DNA of 64,000 bases, taken from the NCBI GenBank assembly GCA_948567375.1, contig OX419755.1:9863001-9927000 (forward strand), read 5' to 3'. Positions within the stretch are counted from its first letter, which is position 1, and each line of letters opens with the position of its first letter. The DNA comes from Lunularia cruciata. Lineage: Eukaryota; Streptophyta; Marchantiopsida; Lunulariales; Lunulariaceae. Positions 29,319 through 41,619 of the stretch are shown one piece after another. The position numbers and the translations under genes were made by a program. The notes under the pieces were generated by a model that was not told the origin of the DNA, did no database searches, and saw nothing but the letters and a program-made list of their open reading frames with translations.

Positions 29319-32228
29319 GTGTATCATGCAAATCGTATATATTACACCATGTGCACTCCCCATGTATCACGTCTTGCTAACAAAACTGTTGCTCGTGTTT
29401 CACCTATAAGAAAGCCCAGAGGTTCTGTAACTTCAGACTTGAACCCGTCCACATCTTCGTTTGGTTCTGAGTTTAAGTTTTTTCGCCGTTCTAGTACTCG
29501 AGCGAGCTGCCATCAAGCAAAGAGAATGGCCAAGGGACAAGGTTTGATTAACATGAGGAATTTTCTCTCGTTTTCGATGTGGACGCTGGTTGTCAATCAG
29601 TGCCTTCGTATGAAGGACCTCGCTTTCGGGATGAGGAACGAGATTAGTGACCTGGAAAGTGGAGAAAGGAGGGGTCCCAGTCTCCATCGCCTGCAAGATA
29701 GGTTTAAAAGTAGACACTATTATAGTCATCCAAGCGAGGATATAATCATACCATCGGCTACCCAGTTGTCTGAGGTGGAGATGTTGTTTAGTTTCAAAAT
29801 GTCGATTCAAGATCCAAGAGGAGAGTTAGCGAACTGGGAGTTGAATGACAGCAGCCCCTGCTTATGGAGGGGTATACACTGTAATTCTGATTTGGGCGAG
29901 GTTGTTAGGATCGATTTGACTGGCATGCAGCTGAGTGGTCATCTGTCATATCCATTATGCAACCTTTCATCTCTTCAAGTTTTAAATCTGTCCAATAATT
30001 CGTTCTCAGGTTCTATACCAAAGTTCATAGCGGTCTGTGCCAGAATAGAAGAAGTTGATTTATCTCAGAACCATTTGACAGGACTGATACCATCTGAGTT
30101 AGGTGAATTGGGAGAGCTGCAGCTTCTTTTCCTGGGGTTGAATGCGTTGACAGGCAGCATTCCTCGTTCTTTGGGAAACTGCTCCAACTTGCAAGAGCTT
30201 GATCTCTCCGGAAACAATTTGACAGGACGGATACCATCTGAGCTGGGTGAATTGGGTAAGCTGGAGCATCTTTACCTGTGGTCGAATGGGTTGACAGGGA
30301 GCATTCCTTGTTCTTTGGGAAACTGCTCCAACTTGCAACTGCTTAGTCTCACCCAAAACAATTTGACAGGACGGATACCATCTGAGCTGGGTGAATTGGG
30401 TAAGCTGGAGCATCTTTACCTGTGGTCGAATGGGTTGACAGGCAGCATTCCTCGTTCTTTGGGAAATTGCTCCAACTTGCAAGAGCTTGATCTCTCCGGA
30501 AACAATTTGACAGGATGGATACCATCTGAGCTGGGTGAATTGGGGAAGCTGCAGCTACTTTACCTGTGGTGGAATGGGTTGACAGGGAGCATTCCTCGTT
30601 CTTTGGGAAAGTGCTCCAACTTGCAAGAGCTTGATCTTTCCGGAAACAACTTGACAGGACGGATACCATCTGAGCTGGGTGAATTGTGGAAGCTGGAGCA
30701 TCTTTACCTGTGGTCGAATGGGTTGACAGGGAGCATTCCTCGTTCTTTGGGAAACTGCTCCAACTTGCAAAAGCTTAGTCTCACCAGAAACAATTTGACA
30801 GGACGGATTCCACCTGAGTTTGGAGAACTGGGAATGCTGCACACTGTTCAGGTGAGTGAGAACGCGTTGACAGGCAGCATTCCTCGTTCTCTGGGAAATT
30901 GTTTGTCTATGGAAATTCTGTATCTTCAAAAGAATTCGCTTTCAGGGTCCGTACCGTCCAACCTCGGGAATTTACAACGCCTTAAAGAGTTGATGCTTTC
31001 CAAGAATCAACTTTCGGGCAATATTCCTGGAAATTGGGGGTCCTCTCTACATTCCCTGGACGTTCTGGATGTCTCCCACAACAGATTGGAAGGATACATA
31101 CCAGGGAACCTCGGAGATATCTCTTCTCTAGTTCGACTCAAACTTGATAACAACAATCTGATCGGTGCAGTTCCAACCAGTCTCGGATATCCAAGGAGTT
31201 CACTAAAAAGTCTCACTCTAGCAAATAATAAACTCACTGGTCGGATTCCTGCCTCATTGAGTAGATTTAGCAACTTAACAGTGCTGGACTTGAGCAACAA
31301 CCACTTCCAAGGTTCTTTGCAAGCTAGTTTAAAGAGTCTACCCACGTCGTTGCGAGTTCTTAAAGTGAGCTCAAATAACTTGACGGGTCCATTTCCTCAC
31401 TGGATACTTTCATTGACATCTCTCCAGCTGCTTGACCTGTCGAACAACAAATTCTATGGAGTTCTTCCCAGCTACCTATCAAAGATGCAGGGTTTCATTG
31501 GCGTCATGGATAGCATTTTCAATAGTGGTGACATCGATATCATCCGAGAAGAGATAGTGGTGTCAGCAAAAGGCCTACTTCTTCAACTGACATACGTGGA
31601 AATGGATCGAATCTTGTTCGATATAAGTAACAACAATTTCACAGGTTCTATCCCCGATGGACTGGGCGGTCTTCATGGATTACGTTACTTGACACTATCT
31701 GGTAACAAGTTCGATGGTCCTATCCCATCCCGTCTCTCCGAACTCAGAGTGTTGGAATCCCTTGATCTGTCCAGGAATAACTTATCAGGAAATATCCCGT
31801 CAAGTTTTGCGCAATTCACCACGGTTAGTTATTTCAATGTGAGCTTCAATGGCCTAGAAGGGCTGATTCCCAGTTCTACTCAGTTCCAGTCGTTCAACAA
31901 AGAAATGTTTGATGGAAATCCTGGACTTTGTGGTTTGCCACTAGATCTGTGCACAGAATCTCCCCAGACGGCGACAGCAGGTTCCGAAGCGAGGAAAAGT
32001 AGAGATATACATGACTCACTGTCATGGCCCTTTGATGACTGGGTGTCACTTCCTGCATATCTACTAGGATCTGTAGTTAGTTTTTTTGTTTCCTTAGGAT
32101 TCACCCTTGGTTCAAATCATATCAGACGAACTACTTTCAATATGGCTTTTGCACTTTACAGGAGACTAAATTTCATCCGCAGTCCACAAGTATCCGAGAT
32201 GTATGGGCTCTATAGACTGAGAACGTAA
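29319..32228 (+). CDS. LRR receptor-like protein (RLP), apparently intact
   Basis: The ORF has 969 codons in one exon. The first Met is at 29319; Met70 (29526) and Met79 (29553) are better placed, since MRNFLSFSMWTLVV after Met79 is the only signal-like stretch, and a weak one. Residues about 150-195 are the N-terminal LRR cap (SSPCLWRGIHC). About 25 plant-type LRRs follow (LTGxIPxxLGxLxxL). An island (about 725-760) splits the last repeats. Next come the cap GLCGLPLDLC and one transmembrane helix (YLLGSVVSFFVSLGFTL, about 915-932), with a short cytoplasmic tail and no kinase. It would sit in the plasma membrane and sense an extracellular ligand through a partner kinase. A broken duplicate follows at 35.1 kb. 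Confidence 0.9.
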   Translation: MYHANRIYYTMCTPHVSRLANKTVARVSPIRKPRGSVTSDLNPSTSSFGSEFKFFRRSSTRASCHQAKRMAKGQGLINMRNFLSFSMWTLVVNQCLRMKDLAFGMRNEISDLESGERRGPSLHRLQDRFKSRHYYSHPSEDIIIPSATQLSEVEMLFSFKMSIQDPRGELANWELNDSSPCLWRGIHCNSDLGEVVRIDLTGMQLSGHLSYPLCNLSSLQVLNLSNNSFSGSIPKFIAVCARIEEVDLSQNHLTGLIPSELGELGELQLLFLGLNALTGSIPRSLGNCSNLQELDLSGNNLTGRIPSELGELGKLEHLYLWSNGLTGSIPCSLGNCSNLQLLSLTQNNLTGRIPSELGELGKLEHLYLWSNGLTGSIPRSLGNCSNLQELDLSGNNLTGWIPSELGELGKLQLLYLWWNGLTGSIPRSLGKCSNLQELDLSGNNLTGRIPSELGELWKLEHLYLWSNGLTGSIPRSLGNCSNLQKLSLTRNNLTGRIPPEFGELGMLHTVQVSENALTGSIPRSLGNCLSMEILYLQKNSLSGSVPSNLGNLQRLKELMLSKNQLSGNIPGNWGSSLHSLDVLDVSHNRLEGYIPGNLGDISSLVRLKLDNNNLIGAVPTSLGYPRSSLKSLTLANNKLTGRIPASLSRFSNLTVLDLSNNHFQGSLQASLKSLPTSLRVLKVSSNNLTGPFPHWILSLTSLQLLDLSNNKFYGVLPSYLSKMQGFIGVMDSIFNSGDIDIIREEIVVSAKGLLLQLTYVEMDRILFDISNNNFTGSIPDGLGGLHGLRYLTLSGNKFDGPIPSRLSELRVLESLDLSRNNLSGNIPSSFAQFTTVSYFNVSFNGLEGLIPSSTQFQSFNKEMFDGNPGLCGLPLDLCTESPQTATAGSEARKSRDIHDSLSWPFDDWVSLPAYLLGSVVSFFVSLGFTLGSNHIRRTTFNMAFALYRRLNFIRSPQVSEMYGLYRLRT
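30085..30948 (+). repeat. 144-bp tandem coding repeats (LRR pairs) within the RLP gene
   Basis: Six units of exactly 144 bp (48 residues, two LRRs each) follow one another. The middle units at 30231, 30375, 30519 and 30663 are almost identical in DNA, e.g. ATACCATCTGAGCTGGGTGA in each. The near identity shows recent expansion or gene conversion. The duplicate gene has fewer and more diverged units. Confidence 0.9.
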
Positions 32229-35094
32229 TTTGTAAAATGTACATGTAGAGTTGAATTTTTGGCGAAATTGGATTTCACATTTCAATATCCAATTTCGGTC
32301 TATTATGAAAAGTTCAGTTTATTCGATTCGGGAAGTCTTCTTTTATTTTTTCTTTATTGAATTAATTATTATAGATGATGTGTCCATTTTGAAACTCTAA
32401 TTTGACATTTAAAAAAATCTTATGAGTAATGCACAGATTGAGTTCTAACCAGATCCTTTTTGACTGGTGGTCATACAATGATCACCGCACACAAAGTACA
32501 CCATCGTGCAGTATTACACCAAATATTGAAAATTACCGCCAAAAATCACAAAGCCGCTACCAAGTACCAAGTATACAAGTGTGTAATATGGCTTGCTTGC
32601 TTAGTACATTTGGAAGTTAATCTATTGATTTGGAACGGTAAGGTTTTTTTATGGTCGTAGTTTAAATTTAAGAGTGTGGTGAGCTTAATAGGATACGAAA
32701 GCCAGATCCATGAATCTGAAAGTTTTCCGTAAGTTGGAGCTACTTTCTAATAATTAGAGGATTACTCCCCTTTCTGAAATGAAATGCTAAAAATTGTTTA
32801 ACATAACTACCTCAAATATTTTTTTCTCTCAATACTGTTATTTATTTCCAATGGATGGATTTATATAATTATTCACTTGCTGTATTGCACTATATCTTTT
32901 CAAGTTAGCAACCTTATCTTCAAGCCCTAATTCATATCATGATTCTCTTAAGAAGAAAAGCTCCTTAACAACACAATTTTAGATCTACTAATAATATAAA
33001 CAGTAAGAACGGGTCCCATAAAGAAATACAGTTAGAACTGACTAGAAATAAAGATCAAATATCACAATGTCACTAGTTGTCTATTTTTCCATGTTTAACC
33101 TCTTGGGTAGAAACTAGTACAAGAAGAGGATAGGGACACACAATATGGCATCCTACAGAAAAAGAAATTATAACCACTCAACTGAAAAATCCAATTTAAG
33201 GCCCTTGATAGTTGTAGTACACTACATGCAGAAGGCTTCTTCCTCTTGAAGAGCCTCTTTTACCTTGGCAGCTAGTCCCTCCCTTAGGGATATTTCACCC
33301 CAAAGGTCGGTTTTCAGGCTGAAGGTTCTTTCACCCTGTGTCAAAGATAACTTCCTTGATAATGTGCAAATTTCCTACCTAGGTACTCAAGCACTTGTTC
33401 CCACTAAATTTCAAGAGTAACTGCCTTGATTTAGTGCAAATTTTATAAGCAAGTAAGTACTCAAACACACACTCCTACTGCAAGATTCCTCACCTCTTCT
33501 CAACCAAGTATGCAATCAAAGATATAAGCAAAATCCATTCAACACAAAAGACTCAGAAATGATGTTTCAGCTGAATGCTTTGTTCATGAAAGAAGTGGAC
33601 ATTGTTTCTATGGGTCGCAACCCCTGGATACAGTTTCATAACTATTGATTGAAGAACATCAATGGCTGAGGATGTACATAATCTCCTAGCTACTCCACTT
33701 AATGCTAATTTTACCTATTGATATTGTCCTAAGTGAAATTAAGAAGTGGTTGCGCTACCACCACACAATTACTCCTCGTCATTTACTTTACAAGTAATTT
33801 CACTCTCTCAATCATCAGCTACAAAACTTTTCCTAAGTCTAAAAGTATTTCTAGACAAAGATATACATATGGACAAAGATAGAGTTTAAGGCCAAACAGA
33901 ATTTCAAGCCAAGGGTGTGTTCTATACTTGATGCATTTCTACTTATTTCCCTTGGGCTAAAAGTTTTCTTCTTCACGGAGTCTACCATGAAGAGCTACCT
34001 TTGCCTTTACATATCTTAATCATCATTCCACTGGTTAATGATACCCCACAATTTCCAACAATAGCACTTTTGTGGTACCTTCAAATAAATTACATATTAC
34101 TCTTCTCACGGTTTGAAATCGTCTAATGCCCTTGGTATGTGGTGTCGCAGTTGAGATTGACGAACAAATGCTCTAACACATCTCGATATCAAAGCAAGAA
34201 GATGGACGTTGTCTCATTTTGAAATTCAGACTCCTTGCCTTTGCTTGAAGGACCTGATCAAAGTCATTCCGAAATGGCCCCGGATCTTCGAGCCATTGTT
34301 CCCAATTTCGACATAATTCCGTCAAGGCCATATAAACTAGGTCCCGGTATATACTAATATTGCGTGCCAGTTTTTCCCTAGTTATCTCTAAGTACCTTCA
34401 TGTTGGGATGAGAGGAAACATAAATTTTTAGAACATCTTGGACCAGCCTTTTTAATAGGAAACAAATATTGATCTGATAAAATTTTTAACGAAACTTGAA
34501 GAAAAGAGAACGTTGCCCTGAATACCAAATATCGCAAAGCTGAGCCGTTGCAACTACTTGAGACTACTTACAGGGTCGGAATTGATTTTTAAAAGTAAGG
34601 TCTATGAATATTCCTGGACAGTGACAAAGTTGGTTAGATAAGTTTCTTGAAAGTGTAACTTTAAGTTGGATCTACTATGTTTAAAGCTCGTGATCATAAG
34701 CAACTCACGTTTACATCGATATCCATATACGCCATGTACGGAGTCTAGCAAAAGTTATGATGTTTATTCAGGAGTTTCCTTATCAACATTTCCTTACCTT
34801 AACGGGACTCAAACTAAGAAGATAATCATAGATACTGCGAGTTCTACATCAACGGGGCCATGTACAGGTACTCCCCTTCTAGTTCAGCATTTAGTCGTGC
34901 TTTCACCTGAAAAGCTCTAGAAATTACCCCCTAACTAGAATCAAATTGAATTTTGTCTGATCGTGCTCTAATTTATTAATAGTAGCAACAGAATCCAGGA
35001 TTCTTCGGGAATGATTTCGGATTGTTCCTGCTATTTCTTGTTATTAGACACTATAAAATGAATAATACCTTCCGAGCTGAGATACTGGTCCAAT
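32229..35094. other. Intergenic region between the two RLP copies
   Basis: 32229-32300 is 3' flank shared with the duplicate. The rest shows no clear gene. An 84-codon plus-strand frame (34666-34920, ending STGPCTGTPLLVQHLVVLSP) and a minus-strand open stretch near 34345-34170 (MALTELCRNWEQWLEDPGPF) look protein-like, but I cannot name them. A T/A-rich part lies at 32330-32420. Confidence 0.4.
34666..34920 (+). CDS. Unrecognised small ORF
   Basis: The ORF has 84 codons: a Tyr/Ser-rich first half (RYPYTPCTESSKSYDVYSG) and a second half TFPYLNGTQTKKIIIDTASS then CTGTPLLVQHLVVLSPEKL. It could be an exon or pseudo-exon of a secreted protease-like protein, but no catalytic motif is seen. It may simply be chance. 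Confidence 0.2.
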   Translation: MDLLCLKLVIISNSRLHRYPYTPCTESSKSYDVYSGVSLSTFPYLNGTQTKKIIIDTASSTSTGPCTGTPLLVQHLVVLSPEKL

Positions 35095-37640
35095 CCGTGG
35101 GCCTGTAGCTCATTTCTTTACATGGAACAACATGGGATGCCAAATCTGGACCTATACCGGACCTAGCAATCTGGAAGGACGGAATATCTTGTCCTAAGGT
35201 TTGTTTCCATACATGTTAGTTGACATCATGAAATGTCTTGAGTTGAATGAGTTAGTGGGCGTTGAATGACAGTTGCCCATGCTTATGGAGGGGTATACAC
35301 TCTAATTCGGATTTGGCCGAGGTTGTTAGGATCTACTTGGCTGGCATGCAGGTGAGTGGTCATCTGTTATATCCATTTTGCAACCTCTCGTCTCTTCAAG
35401 TTTTAAATCTGTCTAATAATTCTGTCTCAGGTTCTATGCCAAAGTTCTTAGGGGTCGGTGCCAGAAGATAAGAAGTTGATTTATCTCCGAACCATTTGAC
35501 AGGATGGATACCATCTGAGTTGGGTGAGTTGGGAGAGCTGCAGCGTCTTTCCCTGGGATGGAATGCGTTGACAGGCAGCATTCCTCTTCATTGGGAAACT
35601 GCTCCAACTTGCAAGAGCTTAGTCTCCCCCGTAACAATTTGACAGGGCGAATTCCACCTGATTGGAGAATTGGGAGTGCTGCAGGCTCTTCATGTGAGTG
35701 AGAACGCGTTGAATGCAGCATACCTCCTTTGTGAAACTGCCGCAACTTGCAAGAGCTTAGTCTCTCCCGTAACACTTTGAGAGGACGGATTCCGCCTGAA
35801 TTGGGAGAACTGGGAGTGCTGCAAACTCTTCAGGTGAGGGTGGTGAACGCCTTGACTGGCAGCATTCCACCTTCTTTGGGAAACTGCTCCAACTTGCAAG
35901 AGCTTAGTTTCTCCCGCAATAATTTGACAGGACAGGTACCATCTGAGCTGGGTGAGTTTGGAGAGCTGCAGCTTCTTTACCTGTGGTCGAGTGGGTTGAC
36001 AGGCAGTATTCCCCCTTTGAGCAACTGCTCCACCTTGCAAGAGCTTGATCTCTCTTCATTTAACAGGACGGATACCATCTGAGCCGGGTGAGTTGGGAGA
36101 GCTGCAGCGTATTTACCTGTTGTCGAATGCGTCGACAGGCAGCGGTTCTCCTTCTTTGGGAAATTGCGTCGACTTTAGAACACCTAAGTTCTATTCAGTA
36201 ACAAGTTGACAGGCAGCATTCCTCCTTCTTTGGGAAATTGCTTCAATTTAGAACGCCTAGTTCTATCCAGTAACAAGTTGACAGGCAGCATTGCTCCTTC
36301 TCTGGGATATTTGTTTGTCGATGGAATTTCTGTATCTCCAAAATACTAGGCTTTCAGGGTCTGTACCTTTCAACCTCGGTAATTTTGGCCTTCTTAAAAG
36401 GTTGAATACTTTTAAACAATCAACTTTCGGGCAATATTCCTGGAAATTAGGTGTCCTCTCTACATGCCCTGGAAGTTATGCATGAATCTCAAAACAGATG
36501 GGAAGGATACATACCAGGAAACCTCGGACATATCTCTTCTCTAGTTCGACTCAAGCTTGATAACAACAGTTTCATCGGTGCAGTTCCAACCAGTCTCGGA
36601 CACCGAGGGAGTTCAATAAAACGTCTCACTCTTGCAAATAATCAACTCAATGGTCGGATCCCTGAGTCATTGAATGGCTATGACAACTTATTAGTGCTGG
36701 ACTTGAGCAACAACCAGTTCCACGGTTGTTTGCAAGCTAGTTACAGAGTCTACCCGTTGCGAGTTCTTAAAGTAAGCTCAAATAACTCGACGGGTCCATG
36801 TCCTCACTGGATACTCTCATTGACATCTCTCCAGCTGCTTGACCTGTCAAACAACAAATTCCACGGAGTTCTTCCCAGCGACCTACCGAAGATGCGCGTC
36901 AAGGATAGCTTCTCGAATTGTGGTGACATCGATGTCCTCCGAGAAGAGATAGTAGTGTCAACAAAAGCCATACTACTTTGACTGACATATGTCGAAGTGG
37001 ATCAAATCTTGCTCGATATACATAACAGCAATTTCACAGGGCCTATTCTCGATGGATTGGGCGATCTTCATGGATTATGTTACTTGACGCTATCTGGTAA
37101 TAAGTTCTATGGTCCTATCCCGTCCCGTCTCTTCGAACTCAAACTGTTGGAGTCCCTTGATCTGTCGAGGAATACCTTATCAGGAATGATCCCGTAAAGT
37201 TTTCCGCAACTCACCGTAATTAGTGATTTCAATGTGAGCTGCAATAATTAGAAGGCCGATTCCCAGTTCTACTCAGTTCCAGTCAACAAGCAAATGTTTG
37301 ATGGAAATCCTGGACTTTGTGGTTTGCCACTGGATCCATGCGCAGAATCTACCAAAACCGCAACTGCAGCTTCCGAAGCGAGAAAAAGTAGAAATATAGA
37401 TGACTTGCTGTCATGGCCATTTGACTTCCTGCATTTGTAATGGGATCTATAGTTAGAGTTTGTGTTTCTCTAGGATTTGCCTATGGTTCAAATCATATCA
37501 GACTAGTTTAAATTTTGATTTGCTGTCCACAAGCTCCGGAGATGTATGGACTCTACAGAGGGAGAATGTAAACTATAAAATGCACAAACATTCTGGCGAA
37601 GTTGGACTTCACATTTCAATGTCCAATTACCTTCCGCCAT
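35095..37640 (+). pseudogene. Broken duplicate of the LRR receptor-like protein
   Basis: Similarity to the intact copy starts about 120 bp before that gene's ORF (CCTGTAGCTCATTTCT) and runs past its stop into the 3' flank, so the duplication included flanks. The N-terminal 500 bp, including the start and signal region, are missing. Open pieces at 35262-35471, 35747-36082, 36451-36981 and 36997-37197 are separated by stops and frameshifts. The LRR signature, the island (FSNCGDIDVLREEIVVS) and the cap GLCGLPLDPC survive. The transmembrane part is shortened. It cannot make a full receptor. Confidence 0.9.
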
Positions 37641-38240
37641 TGACATTGTTCTAGCAACTGTACTGCTCAGAAGATAGCGCTGACATTTGTTTGGAGTTGT
37701 GAACAAAGCCCGGTTTTGGGTCGTGTTTCCGTTACCGTAGAGATCGTTTTCAGTTTGAGGATAGATATAGGGAAGCTCCCAAGACGATCGCCATAAAGCT
37801 TCCAATCTTCTAAAGATCTAAGAAGCTATAGCCTCATAGAGTATCTGAACTTCTCACTGTCCGATATAGCAGCAAGTTCTTGTCCTATGTATCTCATGCT
37901 TGAGTGTGCCCAATTGATATATAAGGGGTGAGAAATAGCATTGAAACAACATAAACAAAGAACCTATTTTGGTAGCAATTTTGGAAAATAATTGAAAACG
38001 AGGATGCGTTGCAATCAATGATGTTAATGATAAAGGGTTAATTCAAACAACAATCGATGGGTGCTGCACTAGAACTACAACTATCAAATGAGTGGAGGTC
38101 ATAAATAAATCTTCCCTCTTAGTACTTCTAGAATTGGCCCTAGTGACTCCCTTATTGAGAATTGGGAAATAGGTTCTTATATTATGGTTACTTTAAAAGA
38201 GCATTAAGTCTCTATTCTAACACTTATGATTTCTGATCAT
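37641..38240. other. No gene seen
   Basis: This is 3' flank of the RLP duplicate and unassigned AT-rich sequence. No sustained open frame. Confidence 0.4.
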
Positions 38241-38466
38241 ACTTTTACTCAGCTCACAGTCTACTCCTTTGCCTTGCATGCACAACACTCTTTGTTTTTA
38301 TACACTTTGTATCACTAGACTCCATAAAGATTAAGATAAACTTTAGTAAGCATACTTTTACTTAGCTCACAATCTATTCCTTTCACTTGCATGCACAACA
38401 CTCTTTGTTTTTATACACTTTGTATCACTAGACTCCATAAAGATTAAGATGAAATTCAGTGAGCAT
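38241..38466. repeat. Tandem duplication, 113-bp period
   Basis: Two units start ACTTTTACTC/ACTTTTACTT at 38241 and 38354 and share TGCATGCACAACACTCTTTG, TATACACTTTGTATCAC, and ACTCCATAAAGATTAAGAT. They are nearly identical, so recent. Confidence 0.9.
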
Positions 38467-41400
38467 ATGCAACCCTTATAAGCATTCTCATTGATTTTTC
38501 TTTATTTGACAAATTAAAAATTCTCTTGTAGTAAAGGCTACAAATTTTGGCTCCATGCTCCCTTTGCATTGAGTATTTTTGTACTTCACCTTCAAAGAGT
38601 TACTATGATATTACATTTATATTTTTATTTACCACATCCAACAATTTTAAAATTACCAGACTAGTGTATTTGTGGATCACCATTAGACACATAGGACATA
38701 CACACTTTAAGATGTGGTATAGAAAGAGAGCACACTAAAGCCCATGTTGCCATCAAGATATTGTAACACAAATCCTACAATCTACACTGTCCCAAGTATA
38801 GATTGAGGGATGATTAGATTTACTTGAACTACCTTCTTGACATGTGAGAGTAATATAGTCATGTTTGTAGACTATCACCATACCTTGTTTGATACAGTGG
38901 TTGCAGACATTCTACAAGCCAAATCACCGGCATGAGCCAACATTCAAGCAAAAACCTCCATGATCATTGCAATATAGGGAAGTAAGACCACTATGCACAA
39001 CAATTATTCTTTGATATTTTTGTACTTTGGCATTTTTTGAAGCCAAAGAGATGTAATTTTTGCACCTTTGGCATCCTTTGAGAGGTAGCCTGAGTCCTTT
39101 GTAGGCTTGGACACTCAATCTTTATAGTCAGGCAACGTAGTAAGGCAATGATAATAGGAGCTCCCATCACATCCAAAATCCTTCCGCCATTTACTGAAGA
39201 ACCTAAATCCCTCAGTTCAGCAGTAGATTACTTCGTCTCGTACCCCTTGTTTTATTATGGGTTCTCAGTCACCACAGAAATGCAACTCTTTTTCGACGGG
39301 CCTTGTGATCATTTTCTGTTTTGTGTTTGTTAGTGCCTTGTATCCATTTTTTTTTTATCCTTCAAGATATACTATTTGTTCCATGTCCCTTTGAGAAGAA
39401 GCAATAAAAGTCAATTGCAAAGTTTGAAGAATAAACAAGTTGATTTCGCTTCGATCAAAACAGGTCCGCAGGGCCCGGGAAAAGTCTTCGACCGGAACTC
39501 TTTGACCCAATGTGCGCAGCACCTCTCACACAAAAAGTGCCGTGACGTTTGGGCCCGTCGGGTCTTCGTGTGTCGAAAGATGTTTTAAAAGATCATGAGT
39601 TTTCCAACTAAGGCAAACTGGGAATGAGAAAACAGACGAAGACGCGTGGGGTCTTTTGAGGTAAAATGCCGTCGCGTTCTCCTGTGTTGAAATCGTCAAA
39701 CAATTTCCGACCCGTTGACCCTGGAAAGGAAAACAATCTCCTCTGGACACGGACCCCTTGGTCAAAGTATATCACTTTGCCGTCCTACCGACCCCTACAG
39801 CCCCTATCGCTTTCACCAGTTATCTAGAACCATCCCCTTCTATTAAACCAGCCAAACAAGCATCAAGCTTATCATTTGGCGCCTTAAATTAGCCCGAATA
39901 GATTTCTGGAGTTTCCTAGACTATTTCCTCAAGCTTGGAGCTCGCTCCACGTATAGTCTCTGAGGGGTACTTTCTGCGTCCCTCCTGATTGTCCAGAGCA
40001 TTTTCAGCATACAGTGAAGTATACCTTCCTTTCCTTGCACTATGCGCCTTTGGGACGGTTTCCCTGAGCTTTAATAGATGAAGAGTTTTTCAGTTACTAA
40101 GACAAGGTGGGACCGAAAGTCATCTTTTTTGTCGCGCAACATAAGGCTTTTTTTTATGCACTTTGCTTATCCCACCGTAGATACTTATGCTATGCCCGGG
40201 AAGGGCTTTGCCATGAAGATCTTGGGGCCTTAGGGCAAGCACATACAATTGCTCATACAATTTGGCCTATATCCGGGGTTTGAATGGTAAACAATATCGA
40301 TTAATAAAAGACAGTGCTAACCTAGCAATCACTGTCTTTTTCATTTGTTATTTCTTCTATAGCCCCTCCCTTGCTTTAGTTACTCGTTAAATGACACTTT
40401 GCCTATGTTTATTAGCTTTATTATTTCTCTATGATGGCGCAGGAGGACGCTCTAGCCTTTACCCAATTAAATTAATCGAGAAGGAATCCCGAGAATATAC
40501 TTAATAAAACTAATCCAGAAGAAATCCCGAGAATTTCCTTAATCTGGCTTTTCCTTTTTGCCAAGCATGGATGTAATAACAAAAGAAAGAACCAACTAAG
40601 TTATTTGTCCAATACTTACATGATGAAGAAGAGTAGTACCTATAAAAGGAAGAAATCTAGAGAAAAAGCTAACCCTCTTATTCTTTTTGGTCACTACTGT
40701 TATCCTCCCAAAAGGATTCAGGTGTTACTTGCGCACAGGATGCATCTACACTTGATCCTGGATGCACCCCTAAGCCGAAGCAAGAGCTCTTATAATGTGA
40801 GGCGGGTGAAATGCCGACAAAAGGTTGGAGCGTGCAAAATTCTTTTCTAGAAGGAGCACATCTCCAAAAGGGTTAGCAATAGTTTAGTGTAATTATTATA
40901 ATCTACCCTCATATTTTGTGAGCATTTGAGATAATTTGGGTGGGCGTGACAAATCTGGGTGCTCCAGAGAACTTGGGGACATTGAGTACTTGTGGTAGCC
41001 CATCTTGTGTCTCCTTATCCCGAAACTTTTTTCCCTTTTCTCATAGTAATTTGTTAAGTCTTTAGATTATAATGCTATCAGTAGATGGGATTGCTGTCTG
41101 GTACTCTTATTGCCAGGAGACACCTATAGAAGTGTACACAGAAAATTGGAGGAGTAGTCAAACCATCAGAGTAAGACTACCCCAAGACCATCAGAGTTGG
41201 ATGATCATGATCACAAGTATGAGTTGCCACATTAACAGCAAGCAGTTGGTTGACCATGTTGGCGTTCACCCAAGCAAAAAACTGCCATGCAAGACAAAGA
41301 ACTGATTTTGGCAACTTTCAGTCCTTGCAATGCTTCACACTTGTGGTAACAATGACATTTTGCCACTACTGCCTGCCAAAATTATGAAATGAGTTGTTGA

Positions 41401-41619
41401 CAGATACAAGTACTTCACCTTGGGAAGGAGTATGGTTCAGTCAAATTGAGATCGTTCCTCCACCAAGAATTGAATTCCGATAGAATTGTAGAAGCGCATT
41501 AGAACAAACTCACCTAGCAGTGAAGTCAAATTTTTGATTCAGCATGAGAGATTATGTGAGAGGGTGATTGGGACCAAGGGCATGAAATAAAAATTAGTGA
41601 CAGAAATTTGCATTGGTAA
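38467..41619. other. Unassigned region with GC-rich, organelle-like parts
   Basis: 39460-39800 is rich in C+G and CpG (GGTCCGCAGGGCCCGGGAAA), with short frames of no known family. 39960-40030 carries a piece shared in inverted form with 19870-19960. A perfect hairpin lies at 40306-40340 (listed). 40600-40850 has an 81-codon Lys/Arg-rich frame of no known family. No gene is called. Confidence 0.35.
40306..40340. terminator. Perfect 11-bp hairpin with T-run, terminator-like
   Basis: AAAAGACAGTG and CACTGTCTTTT pair perfectly around a 13-nt loop. Such stem-loops occur at 3' ends of plant mitochondrial transcripts and also in short inverted-repeat elements. No gene is identified upstream on either strand. 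Confidence 0.4.

Noticed and set aside
30099-30929. Overlapping minus-strand frames with repeated peptides in the RLP gene
   Set aside because: They are antisense shadows of the 144-bp coding repeats.
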